Assembly: GCF_016807805.1 (NCBI RefSeq)
Contig: NZ_CP063362.1
Location: 2,159,001 to 2,223,000, forward strand
DNA length: 64,000 nucleotides
Origin: Xanthobacter dioxanivorans
Lineage (GTDB): Bacteria; Pseudomonadota; Alphaproteobacteria; Rhizobiales; Xanthobacteraceae
Reading direction: 5' to 3'
The position numbers and the translations under genes are program-made. A model generated the notes under the pieces. That model did not search any database. It was not told the origin of the DNA and saw nothing but the letters and a program-made list of their open reading frames with translations. Below are positions 42,584 through 50,926 of the stretch, in pieces (the stretch's first letter is position 1; each line of letters starts with the position of its first letter).

Positions 42584-43498
42584 ATGATTGACGGGCGCAT
42601 CAAGCTTCGCCACATCGCTTGCTTCTTGGAAGTGGCTGCCCGCGCGGGCTTCGGCCGGGCGGGCGTATCGCTGCATCTTACCCAGCCTGCGGTGTCGCGT
42701 GCCATCGCGGAGCTGGAGGAGATTCTTGGCGTCTGCTTGTTTGAACGCGGGCGCGGCGGTGCCGCGCTCACACAACAGGGGGAGGCCTTCCGTGCTCATG
42801 CCGGCACGGCATATGCGGAATTGCAGCGCGGAATTGACACGTTGCGGAACGCCGGCGGTCCCGCGGGCGGCGCCTTCTCGATCGGGGCCCTGCCGACGGT
42901 CGCGGCCCGCATCATGCCTCAGGCAATGTTGCGGGCGAAAGCCCTGGGTCTTGCCGCCGCCGTCACCATCGATGCTGGACCGAACGGCTGGCTGCTCGAT
43001 CAGCTGAAGCAGAGCCGGCTTGATCTGGTGGTGGGCCGGCTCGCCGAGCCGCAGGCCATGCTCGGTCTCGCCTTCGAGCATCTTTATTCCGAGCCCATCG
43101 TGTTCGTGACGCGGCCCGGGCACCCGTTGGCCATCGGTCAGTCCGTTGGAATGGCCGAAATCGCGCGATACACTTTGCTCGTGCCGTCGAAGGGCTCGAT
43201 CATTCGTCCCGAAATCGACAGGCTCTTCATCCTGGAAGGCATAGCCCGCGTCGATGATGCCATCGAGACCGTGGATCCCTCCTTCGGCCGGGCCTTCACG
43301 CGCGCCAGCGATGCGGTGTGGATCATCTCCCACGGCGTCGTCGCCGGCGATCTGACTGAAGGAAATCTGGTGCGCGTGCCGGTGACCACAACAATTTCCG
43401 GCGGGCCGGTGGGTCTCACCACCCGCGCCGGCGTTCCCCTTTCGCCTGCCGGTCAGATCCTGGTTGGCGCCATCCGCGAAACCGCGCGTGGTCTTTGA
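42584..43498 (+). CDS. pcaQ: LysR family regulator of protocatechuate genes
   Basis: A 304-residue LysR regulator. The helix-turn-helix is RIKLRHIACFLEVAARAGFGRAGVSLHLTQPAVSRAIAELEEILGVCLFERG, followed by a type 2 periplasmic-like sensor domain. The N-terminal sequence and divergent placement beside pcaCHG match PcaQ, which activates pca genes in response to beta-carboxymuconate in rhizobia. The start is uncertain: ATG at 42584 fits family N-termini, with in-frame ATG 42575 and TTG 42566 upstream. It probably also acts on the importer operon downstream of pcaG. Confidence 0.88.
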   Translation: MIDGRIKLRHIACFLEVAARAGFGRAGVSLHLTQPAVSRAIAELEEILGVCLFERGRGGAALTQQGEAFRAHAGTAYAELQRGIDTLRNAGGPAGGAFSIGALPTVAARIMPQAMLRAKALGLAAAVTIDAGPNGWLLDQLKQSRLDLVVGRLAEPQAMLGLAFEHLYSEPIVFVTRPGHPLAIGQSVGMAEIARYTLLVPSKGSIIRPEIDRLFILEGIARVDDAIETVDPSFGRAFTRASDAVWIISHGVVAGDLTEGNLVRVPVTTTISGGPVGLTTRAGVPLSPAGQILVGAIRETARGL

Positions 43499-43577
43499 CC
43501 AAAGCCAATCATCACCCTGACGGAGGGGCAGGCCGCGGGACTGAGCACCAAGCTCGAAGGCGTGGCCTGCCGCACGC

Positions 43578-43766
43578 GTATATTGCAATGCAGCTTTACG
43601 GTTTTGTCGCCTCTGCTCGGACGGCTGCCAGGAGATCTTCGCAAACGAACCGGAGAAATACGTCCAGGCGGGGCGAACCATGCTGCAACCGTTCCAGATC
43701 CCAGCAGGGGCGACCCGGAGACTATTGCGATCCCATCGTGGAATCTGGCGGCGGCCGGTAATATAA
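43578..43766 (+). pseudogene. YHS-domain remnant (di-iron monooxygenase C-terminus?)
   Basis: In a frame without a start codon, residues CSDGCQEIFANEPEKYVQA are followed by a short tail and a stop at 43764. This resembles the YHS metal-binding segment at the C-terminus of multicomponent phenol/propane monooxygenase large subunits (FCS-x2-C-x2-IF-x-EPEKY). Only this short patch is readable, with unrelated frames around it, so it is probably a decayed gene end. No oxygenase body is present upstream. Confidence 0.4.
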
Positions 43767-44058
43767 TTTGGAAATAAATTTTCCGGTTTATTCAAATTGC
43801 TGAAGATTAACTTCTTGGCGAGAATGCAAAGAGTGGGTTGATCGCACGCTCCAGTCAGGTGGTGGCATCATTGTGATGTCGATCAGCCGCTCTGCGTTTT
43901 CCGAGCTTCGCGACCTGCGGGGAGGGGATAATTGCCCCCCGACACCGGGCCCGTGGCAAGCCGCGACCGCGCTGCACGTCCGGCGATCCGCCTTGGGCCG
44001 CGGTTCAATCAAAGGCGGGAAGGGTCAATTCATTCAAATCAGGGATGGGAAAGCCAAC
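43767..44058. other. non-coding segment without supported features
   Basis: Only short overlapping frames on both strands, none with family features. The region just after the YHS remnant is AT-rich (around 43765-43810). I see no hairpin, tRNA or repeat. Confidence 0.5.
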
Positions 44059-45342
44059 TCAAGGGGCTCGATCATCGTCGCGGCGCGATAGCAGCGCCGC
44101 GGCCCAGAAGGCTGCCGCCAGCAGGACGCCTCCCGCGACCATGGCGGACAGGACGGCGCCGTAGGACTGGGATTGCGCCCAGAGAAGTGCGGCACCGGCT
44201 GGCGCCAAAGCCCGCGCGAGCATCGCGGGCGCCGCCAGCGCGCCGTTCACGGCGCCATAGGCCTGCCGGGTCAGCATTTCCGGCACGGCGAGCCCGCGCA
44301 CGATGGTCATGATGCCGTTGGCGCTGCCGTAGAGCGCCACGATGGCCGCCACCAGGGCGAAGCTGGGCGGCAGCCACGCCAGGGCGAGGATGGCGATCGG
44401 AAAGGCCAGCACGGCACAGCTGCCGATGAGCCGCACCGGAGCGCGCGGTGCGAACACCGAGACGGCGATCCGCCCCGCCACCTGGGTGGGGCCGATGATG
44501 GCCATGGCGAGCGCTACGCTCCCGGTCGTGAAGCCGCGCTCCAGCAGCAGGGGATAGAGGTGAAAGGTAAAGGCGGAGAAGGTGGCGGCATAGGCGGTGA
44601 ACGCAACCGCCAGGGCCCAGAAGGTGGGACGCCGGACGACGCGCCCCATGGTCTGTCGCAAGGTGATCTGTCGCAAGGTGACGGCTTCCGACAGCGCTGG
44701 CCCGTGGGCCGGCGCGGCCACGTGGTCGGCCGCCGGCCGGATCACCGTGGCATAGAGCGGCGCGCAAACCACGAGGTTCACGGCGCCGAGCGCCACCAGC
44801 GCGTCACGCCAGCCCACCATATCCAGCAGGATCTGGATCAGTGGAATGAACACGGTGGAGGCGAAGCCGCCCCACAAGGTGAGCGCGGTAATGCCGGCCC
44901 GGGCGCCGGCCGCTCCGGTCCGGCGCGCCACGACCGCGAACGCCGGTTCATAGAGGGTTGCTGCCTGGAGGATGCCGAGGGCGGCCATCAGGAGATAGAA
45001 CAGCCACAGCTGCTGCACCTGCGACCAGATGAGGAGGATAAGGCCGGCAAGGCCCGCCCCGGCCGCCATCACCCACCTGCCGTGACCTCTGTCGACAGCG
45101 GCGCCCACGGGAAAGGCGGCGATGCCCCCGAGGGCGAGGCCGAGGGTGGCGGCGCCGAACAGGTCCGGCTTGGACCAGCCGAGATCGCGCCCCATGGCCT
45201 CGGCCATCAGGGGAAAGCTGTAATAGAGCGAACCCCAGGAGCAGATCTGGCCGATGCCGAGGCCGGTGATGAACAGGCTGCGGCCGGAAAGCGGGCGCGC
45301 GGGCGTCGGCTGCGCGCGCTCACCGCTCGGGCCACCGGTCAC
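44059..45342 (-). CDS. major facilitator superfamily transporter
   Basis: A 427-residue membrane protein with about 12 predicted hydrophobic segments in two halves. The 2-3 loop has VGAAVDRGHGRWVMAAGAGLAG (MFS signature D-x4-GR-R/K type). The central loop contains LRQITLRQTMG, encoded by an immediate tandem duplication of a 15-base unit. Its start overlaps the stop of the flavoprotein remnant by four bases, so the two and PadR form one small operon. Export of a toxic compound, perhaps an organo-metalloid, is a guess from the neighbours. Confidence 0.88.
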   Translation of the reverse strand: MTGGPSGERAQPTPARPLSGRSLFITGLGIGQICSWGSLYYSFPLMAEAMGRDLGWSKPDLFGAATLGLALGGIAAFPVGAAVDRGHGRWVMAAGAGLAGLILLIWSQVQQLWLFYLLMAALGILQAATLYEPAFAVVARRTGAAGARAGITALTLWGGFASTVFIPLIQILLDMVGWRDALVALGAVNLVVCAPLYATVIRPAADHVAAPAHGPALSEAVTLRQITLRQTMGRVVRRPTFWALAVAFTAYAATFSAFTFHLYPLLLERGFTTGSVALAMAIIGPTQVAGRIAVSVFAPRAPVRLIGSCAVLAFPIAILALAWLPPSFALVAAIVALYGSANGIMTIVRGLAVPEMLTRQAYGAVNGALAAPAMLARALAPAGAALLWAQSQSYGAVLSAMVAGGVLLAAAFWAAALLSRRDDDRAP

Positions 45343-45629
45343 GCGGCGGTCCCGCGGCAGGAGGACGTCTCGGCGTGCGGGGCGGCGGCCTCGCAGCCGT
45401 CATGGCCTTCCGCCTCGGCCCGGGCGTCGCCCGCGCAGCTGGCATCCGCGTCCCGAGGCGCAAGCCCCCCGCAGCAGCCGGATCCTCCTGTGGTCACCGG
45501 CGCGGCGCTGCAGATGCCGGCTCCGCGCTCGAAGCCGAGGGGCGTAAGGCCGCGGGCCAGAAGATGCGCCGCGGCGGCAAGCCCCACCGGGCCGGCCCCG
45601 ATGATTGCGACGGATCGCGATGCGATCAT
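45339..45629 (-). pseudogene. collapsed NAD(P)/FAD-binding flavoprotein gene
   Basis: A 96-residue frame. The first 30 residues are a dinucleotide-binding start (VAIIGAGPVGLAAAAHLLARGLTPLGFERGAG); then the sequence jumps to a Cys-rich tail (GSGCCGG, ASCAGDARAEAEGHDGC, ETSSCRG). Full-length proteins of this group are about 400 residues, with this Rossmann start and, in arsenic-resistance-type versions, a Cys-rich end. The middle, some 300 residues, appears deleted in frame. As it stands it cannot fold as an oxidoreductase, though a short Cys-rich metal-binding peptide is possible. Confidence 0.6.
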
Positions 45630-45643
45630 GATGGGAAGACTCC

Positions 45644-45658
45644 GATGGTCGATCCATT
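45644..45658. promoter_or_regulatory. FCD-GntR-type operator candidate (one mismatch)
   Basis: GATGGTCGATCCATT differs at one base from AATGG-N5-CCATT. It lies 15 bases upstream of the flavoprotein remnant start, between it and padR-type gene. Confidence 0.4.
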
Positions 45659-45691
45659 GACGAGCGATGCTTGAGGGCAAATGACGCGCGC

Positions 45692-46138
45692 TCAGGCGCA
45701 GCATCCCCCGGTGCTCCCGTCCCCGCCCGGCGCACCGGCGATCATCTTCTCGGCGTCGACCAGGCAACGGGTCACATCCATCCACGCCTCCACCGCCACC
45801 TTGAAGGCGGCGCGTCCCTTGTCGGTGAGGGTGTAGACCTTGCGCTCGCGGCCCGAGACGACCTCGCTTGCCGCGGTGACGTAGCCGCCTTCCTCGAACT
45901 CCCGCAGCACCGGATAGATGGTGCCCTCGGTGGGGGAGCAACAGCCGTTGGTGGTGGCCTCCACCGCCCGTGCCACGTCGTATCCGTGCATGGGCCGCTG
46001 GTGCAGCACGCACAGGATGAAGAACTTGGACAGGCTCATCTTGATGGTGCCGTTCCAATAGGCCCGGCTCAGGAAATCCGGCCCCGGCTTCGGCACAGGA
46101 GCGGGCGAAGGCGGAACGGGCGGAGCGGTTCGGGGCAT
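45692..46138 (-). CDS. PadR family transcriptional regulator with Cys pairs
   Basis: A 148-residue regulator. The PadR winged helix is LSKFFILCVLHQRPMHGYDVARAVEATTNGCCSPTEGTIYPVLREFEEGGYV, then SGRERKVYTLTDKGRAAF. Unusual for PadR are C66-C67 in the DNA-facing loop and C146-C147 at the C-terminus (GGCCA), which could bind a metal or metalloid. The N-terminal 30 residues are Pro-rich. It precedes the flavoprotein remnant and the MFS gene in one operon. Metal(loid) sensing is inferred from the Cys pairs and neighbours. Confidence 0.85.
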   Translation of the reverse strand: MPRTAPPVPPSPAPVPKPGPDFLSRAYWNGTIKMSLSKFFILCVLHQRPMHGYDVARAVEATTNGCCSPTEGTIYPVLREFEEGGYVTAASEVVSGRERKVYTLTDKGRAAFKVAVEAWMDVTRCLVDAEKMIAGAPGGDGSTGGCCA

Positions 46139-46153
46139 GCGGGAATGCTATGC

Positions 46154-46166
46154 ATCGATCATCGAT
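46154..46166. promoter_or_regulatory. possible PadR autoregulatory palindrome
   Basis: ATCGATCATCGAT is a perfect palindrome with one central base, 16 bases upstream of the PadR start codon. A role as its operator is only suggested by position. Confidence 0.3.
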
Positions 46167-46204
46167 ATGTCAATCATCAAGGTATGGTCGCGAGGCGGTC
46201 GGCG

Positions 46205-46912
46205 CTACACGGCGAGGGCCGAGAGCAGGCGGGCGCGGTCCTGCGCATTCTCGCCGTCGCCGGTGAGCACGACGCGGCCGCGCTCGATCACCACGAAGCG
46301 GTCGGTCACCGCCAGCGCCTCATGCACGTTCTGCTCCACCAGCAGGACGATGGCGCCGCTGTCGCGCAGCTCGCGCACGATGGCGAACACCTCGGCGACG
46401 ATCATGGGCGCGAGGCCCTCGCTGGGTTCGTCCACGAGCACCAATCGCGGCGCGCCAACGAGAACCCGGGCCATGGCGAGCATCTGCTGTTCGCCGCCGG
46501 ACAAGGTGGTGCCGAGCTGGCGGCGGCGCTCCTTCAGCCGCGGAAAGCGATCATAGATCCGGTCGATCACCTCCCGTTCCGCCCGCGGCGAGCGACCGCG
46601 CACCTGCATCAGGCCGAGGGCGAGGTTCTCTTCCACCGTGAGGCCGGGAAAGATCCGCCGGTCCTCCGGCACCAGGCCGACGCCGACGCGGGTGATGCGG
46701 TTCGGCTCCAGCCCCTGGAGGGCCACCGTGCCGAGGCGGATGGTGCCTTCGGTCGGCTTCACCCAGCCGGCAATGGTCTTCAGCAGGGTGGTCTTGCCGA
46801 CGCCGTTGCGGCCGAAGATGCCGATCACCTCGCCGGGTTCGGCCTGAAGGTCGATGCCCTGGATGATGTGGCTGAGGCCGTAGTGGGAATGGAGCCCGGA
46901 AATGGTCAGCAT
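46205..46912 (-). CDS. ABC transporter ATP-binding protein, LivF type
   Basis: A 235-residue ATPase: Walker A IFGRNGVGKTTLL, hallmark VPEDRRIFPGLTVEENLALG, signature LSGGEQQMLAMARVLVG, Walker B LVLVDEPSEGLAP, switch LVEQNVHEALAV. Last gene of the molybdenum hydroxylase/importer operon that starts at 57551. Confidence 0.93.
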   Translation of the reverse strand: MLTISGLHSHYGLSHIIQGIDLQAEPGEVIGIFGRNGVGKTTLLKTIAGWVKPTEGTIRLGTVALQGLEPNRITRVGVGLVPEDRRIFPGLTVEENLALGLMQVRGRSPRAEREVIDRIYDRFPRLKERRRQLGTTLSGGEQQMLAMARVLVGAPRLVLVDEPSEGLAPMIVAEVFAIVRELRDSGAIVLLVEQNVHEALAVTDRFVVIERGRVVLTGDGENAQDRARLLSALAV

Positions 46913-46913
46913 G

Positions 46914-47657
46914 TCAGGCGTGTCCGAAATAGGCGGCCTGCACCTCGGGGTCGGCCCGCACCAGCGCGGGCGGCCCCTCGGCAAGCTTGCGGCCCTGGTG
47001 CATCACCACCACGTGGTCGGAGAGTTCCATGACGAGGCCGATGTCGTGCTCGATCAGCAGCACGCTGACATCGGCGGTGAGCGCGCGCACCAGGCTGGCG
47101 GTGTCCGCGGTGTCCTGGTGGCTCATGCCCTGGGTGGGTTCGTCGAGCAGCAGGATCTTCGGCTCCGAGGCGAGGCACACCGCGATCTCCAGCCGCCGCT
47201 GGTCGCCGTGGGAGAGGTTGCCGGCGAGCTCGTCGCGGCGGTGGGCGAGCTGGAAGCGCTCCAGCATCTCCTCGGTCTTGGCGCGGGCGCGGGTCGAGCG
47301 GCGGATCGGCAGCAAGGCGCGTGCCGCGGGCTCCAGAACCTGGGCGGCGAGCCGCAGGTTCTCGGCCACGGTGAGCTCGAAGAACAGGTTGGTGATCTGG
47401 AACGAGCGCGACAGGCCTGCCGCCTTCACCCGCTCCGGCGCCGCGCCCGTCATCTCGACCCCGTCGATCAAGACCTGGCCTTCGAGGGGCCTCAGCGCGC
47501 CGGAGATCATGTTGAACAGGGTGGACTTGCCCGCGCCGTTGGGGCCGATCACCGTGGTGATGGCATGCCGCGCGGCGCTGAAGCTGACCCCGTCGACCGC
47601 CCGCAGGCCGCCGAAGGCGATGCAGATGTCGCGCACTTCGAGGACGGGCCGGCTCAT
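46914..47657 (-). CDS. ABC transporter ATP-binding protein, LivG type
   Basis: A 247-residue ATPase: Walker [36 protein letters not shown], signature LSHGDQRRLEIAVCLA, Walker B ILLLDEPTQGMS, switch LIEHDIGLVM. ATG at 47657 overlaps the stop of the LivM-type gene by four bases. It leaves a one-base gap to the LivF-type gene. Confidence 0.93.
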   Translation of the reverse strand: MSRPVLEVRDICIAFGGLRAVDGVSFSAARHAITTVIGPNGAGKSTLFNMISGALRPLEGQVLIDGVEMTGAAPERVKAAGLSRSFQITNLFFELTVAENLRLAAQVLEPAARALLPIRRSTRARAKTEEMLERFQLAHRRDELAGNLSHGDQRRLEIAVCLASEPKILLLDEPTQGMSHQDTADTASLVRALTADVSVLLIEHDIGLVMELSDHVVVMHQGRKLAEGPPALVRADPEVQAAYFGHA

Positions 47658-48702
47658 GGCTTGACCTCCTCCGTCTTGAGGCCGCTGGGCTCGGCGCCGG
47701 GGGGCCGCCCGGCCTCCGGCCGCCGGGGGCGGGCGATCAGATGCTGGATGCGGGGGCGGACGAAGCCGACGACGCCCTTCGGCAGGAACAGCACGCCGGC
47801 CATGAACAGCAGGCCGATGACGATGAGGTGGTGCTCGGTCCAGCTGCCCACCACCGACTTCATCACGACGAGGAAGATGCTGCCGTACAGCGCCCCGACC
47901 AGAGTGCCGACCCCACCGAGGATCACCGAGATCACCGCGTTGCCGGAGGTCATGAAGAACATCAGCTCGGGGGAGACGAAGCCGCGCAGCATGGGATAGA
48001 GCGCCCCGACAGGCCGGCGACGAGGCCGGCGGCGAGATAGCAGACCATGCGGGCACGCCACACCGAATAGCCGAGGAAGGGCACGCGCTTCTCGTTGGCC
48101 TTGATCGCCGTCAGCACCCGGCCGAACGGTGTGTCCAGGAGGTAGGCGCTGGCGGCGTAGAGCAGCATGATCACCGCGAGCACCACCAGGAAGAAGCCCG
48201 CCGGGCTTCCCGCCGATACCGAGAACGGGCCAAGGCCGATGTCGATCACCGGGATGCCGATCATCCCGTCGGAAGCGCCGAGCTCGCGGGTGTTGTAGAC
48301 CACCTTGGCGCAGACCTGGGCCATGCCGAAGGTGATGAGCGCGAAATAGACCCCCCGCACCCGGTTCGCGATCAGCCCGCCGACGAGCGCCGCTGCCAGG
48401 CTCGCGGCTCCCGCCGTGGCCATGGCGAGCCAGAACGAGGGCACGTGCATCAGCACCAGCGCCGAAGTATAGGCGCCGATGCCGAAATAGAGCGCCTGGC
48501 CCAGCGACAGCGCGCCCGAGTAGCCGAGCAGAAGATCAACCGAAAGAGCGAGCCCGGCGAAGATCAGAGCCTCGGTGGCGAGCCGCAGGTAGAAGGTGTC
48601 GCCCACGGCGGCGCCGATGGCCGCGGCGCCCAGCGCGCCCGCCACCAGAAGGAGGGCGAGCACATGGCTCGCCCGCATGGACAAGGTGAGGCGGTCATGC
48701 AT
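47654..48702 (-). pseudogene. ABC transporter permease, LivM type, interrupted by a one-base frameshift
   Basis: The N-terminal three quarters (LLGYSGALSLGQALYFGIGAYTSALVLMH, YFALITFGMAQVCAKVVYNTRELG, IKANEKRVPFLGYSVWRARMVCYLAAGLVAGLSG) are in one frame to about 48008; the C-terminal part (ALYPMLRGFVSPELMFFMTSGNAVISVILGGVGTLVGALYGS) continues in another to 47654. One more base in the GGGG run (CCCC at 48004-48007 on the plus strand) restores GLSGALYPMLRG, the normal LivM sequence. The gene sits in an otherwise intact operon between livH- and livG-type genes, which makes a base-call error quite possible. Confidence 0.82.
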
Positions 48703-49585
48703 GGCCGAGCTTTCCGAACAGGCCCTGGGGGCGGAACACCAGGAAGGCGACCATGGTCCCGAACACGATCGGGTCGGTCCAGACCGGGGAGATCACGAGG
48801 CTCGCCAGCGCCTGGACCTGGGTGAGCAGCAGCCCGGCCACCACCGCGCCCCAGATCGAGCCCATGCCGCCGACGATCACCACCGTGAAGGCGAGCAGGA
48901 TGAAGTCGCGGCCCATGGTGGGAAACACCGAGTAGACCGGCGCCAGCAGCACGCCGGCCAGGCCCGCGAGTGCCACGCCGAAAGCAAAGGTGCCGGAATA
49001 GACCAGCGACACCGGCACGCCGAGGGAGGCGGCCATGTGGCGGTCATAGGCGGCGGCGCGCACCATGGCACCGAGCCGGGTGCGGTAGACCACGAAGGCG
49101 ACGGCGGCGACGATCGCCGCGCCGATGCCGATCAGGAACAGCCGGTAGTTGGGCAGGATGATGCCGCAGAGCTCGCTGGCGCCGGGGATCGGGGTCGCCG
49201 GGCGCTGGGTGTTGGGGCCGAAGGCGAGCTTCAGCAGGTCCTCGGCGATCAAGGCGAGGCCGAAGGTCACCAGCAGGGTGGTGACGTGCCGGTCGCGGCT
49301 GTGGAACACCGGACGGATCAACAGGCGCTCGGTGAGCATGCCGAGGGGCAGCATCAGCACCGGAACAAGCACCAGCAGGAACCAGAAGTTGATATGCGCG
49401 GCACCCAGCGCGAGGCCGGCATAGGCGCCCACGGCGTAGAATTCACCATGGCTCATGTTGATGACGTCGAGCAGCCCGAAGATGATGGTGAGCCCGAGCG
49501 CGACCAGGACCACGGCGACACCCAGGGCCAGCCCGTTCACCACCTGGGGCGCGAGCACGAATTGCAGATAGTCGAGGGCGGTCAT
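48695..49585 (-). CDS. ABC transporter permease, LivH type
   Basis: A 296-residue permease: LGLTIIFGLLDVINMSHGEFYAVGAYAGLAL, VTTLLVTFGLALIAEDLLKLAFG, YDRHMAASLGVPVSLVYSGTFAFGVALAGLAGVLLAPVYSVFPTMG, VVIVGGMGSIWGAVVAGLLL, RPQGLFGKLGHA. Start MTALDYLQFVLAPQVV. It overlaps the LivM-type start by eight bases and follows the solute-binding gene by 65 bases. Confidence 0.94.
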   Translation of the reverse strand: MTALDYLQFVLAPQVVNGLALGVAVVLVALGLTIIFGLLDVINMSHGEFYAVGAYAGLALGAAHINFWFLLVLVPVLMLPLGMLTERLLIRPVFHSRDRHVTTLLVTFGLALIAEDLLKLAFGPNTQRPATPIPGASELCGIILPNYRLFLIGIGAAIVAAVAFVVYRTRLGAMVRAAAYDRHMAASLGVPVSLVYSGTFAFGVALAGLAGVLLAPVYSVFPTMGRDFILLAFTVVIVGGMGSIWGAVVAGLLLTQVQALASLVISPVWTDPIVFGTMVAFLVFRPQGLFGKLGHA

Positions 49586-49650
49586 CCCCGTGCGTCTCCG
49601 GTGATTGTGCACGGCGCCGCGGCCGACCGGCCGCGGCGCCGGAGCCGATG

Positions 49651-50835
49651 TCAGAAGCGGGTGCAGGTGTCCGGGCCGATGGCGGCGTCGGCGGCCACCT
49701 TGTCGACGATGTCGAACTTGCCCTTGTCGATGCGCACCACGTACATCGGCTGCATGGCCTGGTGGTCGCCGGCGCGGATGGTCTTTTCGCCCTGCGGGGT
49801 GTTCCAGGTCAGGCCTTCGAGGGCGGCGCGCACCTTGTCGGTATCGGTGCCGCCCGCCTTCTCCACCGCCGCCTTGTAGGCGAACAGCAGGCCGTAGCTG
49901 TCGGCGCCGTAGAGGTCGGGGTCGGCCTTGTAGGCGCCGCGGAAGGCGGCGACGAAGGTCTTGTTTTCCGGGCTGTCGATCTGCGGCGAGTAGCCGACGC
50001 CGGTGGCAAACCCCTCGGCCGCCCCGCCGATGGCGCTGATGTTCTGCGAGGTCACGGTGCCGGAGGCGCCCACCACCGAGACGGTGCCGAGCAGGCCGAA
50101 GTCCTGCAGCTGGGTCAGAAGGCGCACCGTGTCGTTGCCGGCCACCGAAGTGTAGATCACCTGCGGGCGGGCGGCGCGGATCTGGCCGAAATACTGGGTG
50201 TAGTCCTTCGAATCCAGCGGCGCGAACACCTCGCCGGTGGTCTGCGCCCCGGTCTGCTCCGCGCTCGCCTTGAAGGCGGCGACGGTGGAGCGGCCCATCT
50301 CGTAGTCGGGGCCGAGATAGAACACCTTCGCTTTGGGCTTGTCCTTGGCCAGCCAGGCGGCGAGCGCCAAGGACTGCTGGCCGGCGCGGGCATTCACCCG
50401 GAACATGTTGGGCGAGCACTTGTCGGCGGTAATGGAATCGGCGAAGGAGACGGTGGTGGCCGCCAGTTTCTTGTTACGCTCGGCGAGCTGGGCGACGGCG
50501 AGGGTGGAGCCCGAATTCACCGTGCCGGTGAGGAAGTCCACATTCTCCACCTGGAACAGTTTCTCCGCCTTCTGCACCGCGACCGACGGGTTCGCCTCCT
50601 CGTCCTCGAACACCAGCGCGACCGGGCGCCCGGCGATGCCGCCCGCCGCGTTGATCTCCTTGGCGGCGAGCTCCAGACCCCAGCGCACCTGCTGGCCGAT
50701 GGGGGTGTAGGTGCCGGAGAGCGGCGTGACCACGCCGACCTTGATCGGCGCCGGCTGCTGGGCGAGGGCCCCGCCGGAAAGGGCGGTGGCGGCGAGGGCG
50801 CCGAGCAGTGCCGCCTTGTAGCTCATCTTCATCAT
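49651..50835 (-). CDS. ABC transporter solute-binding protein, Liv/amide type
   Basis: A 394-residue periplasmic protein with a signal peptide (MMKMSYKAALLGALAATALSG, cleavage near GALA before QQPAPIKVG). The mature lobes show VVTPLSGTYTPIGQQVRWGLELAAKEINAAGG, LTGTVNSGSTLAVAQLAERNKK, YEMGRSTVAAFKASAEQTGAQ. This is the ligand receptor of the importer encoded just downstream. Placed between CoA ligase/hydratase genes and permeases, it likely binds the acid used by the molybdenum hydroxylase pathway. Confidence 0.92.
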   Translation of the reverse strand: MMKMSYKAALLGALAATALSGGALAQQPAPIKVGVVTPLSGTYTPIGQQVRWGLELAAKEINAAGGIAGRPVALVFEDEEANPSVAVQKAEKLFQVENVDFLTGTVNSGSTLAVAQLAERNKKLAATTVSFADSITADKCSPNMFRVNARAGQQSLALAAWLAKDKPKAKVFYLGPDYEMGRSTVAAFKASAEQTGAQTTGEVFAPLDSKDYTQYFGQIRAARPQVIYTSVAGNDTVRLLTQLQDFGLLGTVSVVGASGTVTSQNISAIGGAAEGFATGVGYSPQIDSPENKTFVAAFRGAYKADPDLYGADSYGLLFAYKAAVEKAGGTDTDKVRAALEGLTWNTPQGEKTIRAGDHQAMQPMYVVRIDKGKFDIVDKVAADAAIGPDTCTRF

Positions 50836-50926
50836 GGCGTTTCCCCTTGTGATCTATTGTTGATGTTGATTCGTCGCATCTTGGCCGAGGCCGGCGCGCG
50901 GCCGGCGCCCGTCCGTCTCCGGGCGA

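Noticed and set aside
43495..43761. Open frame of 88 codons after pcaQ
   Set aside because: Arg/Ser-rich product without family features; overlapped by the YHS-like frame, and no ribosome site.
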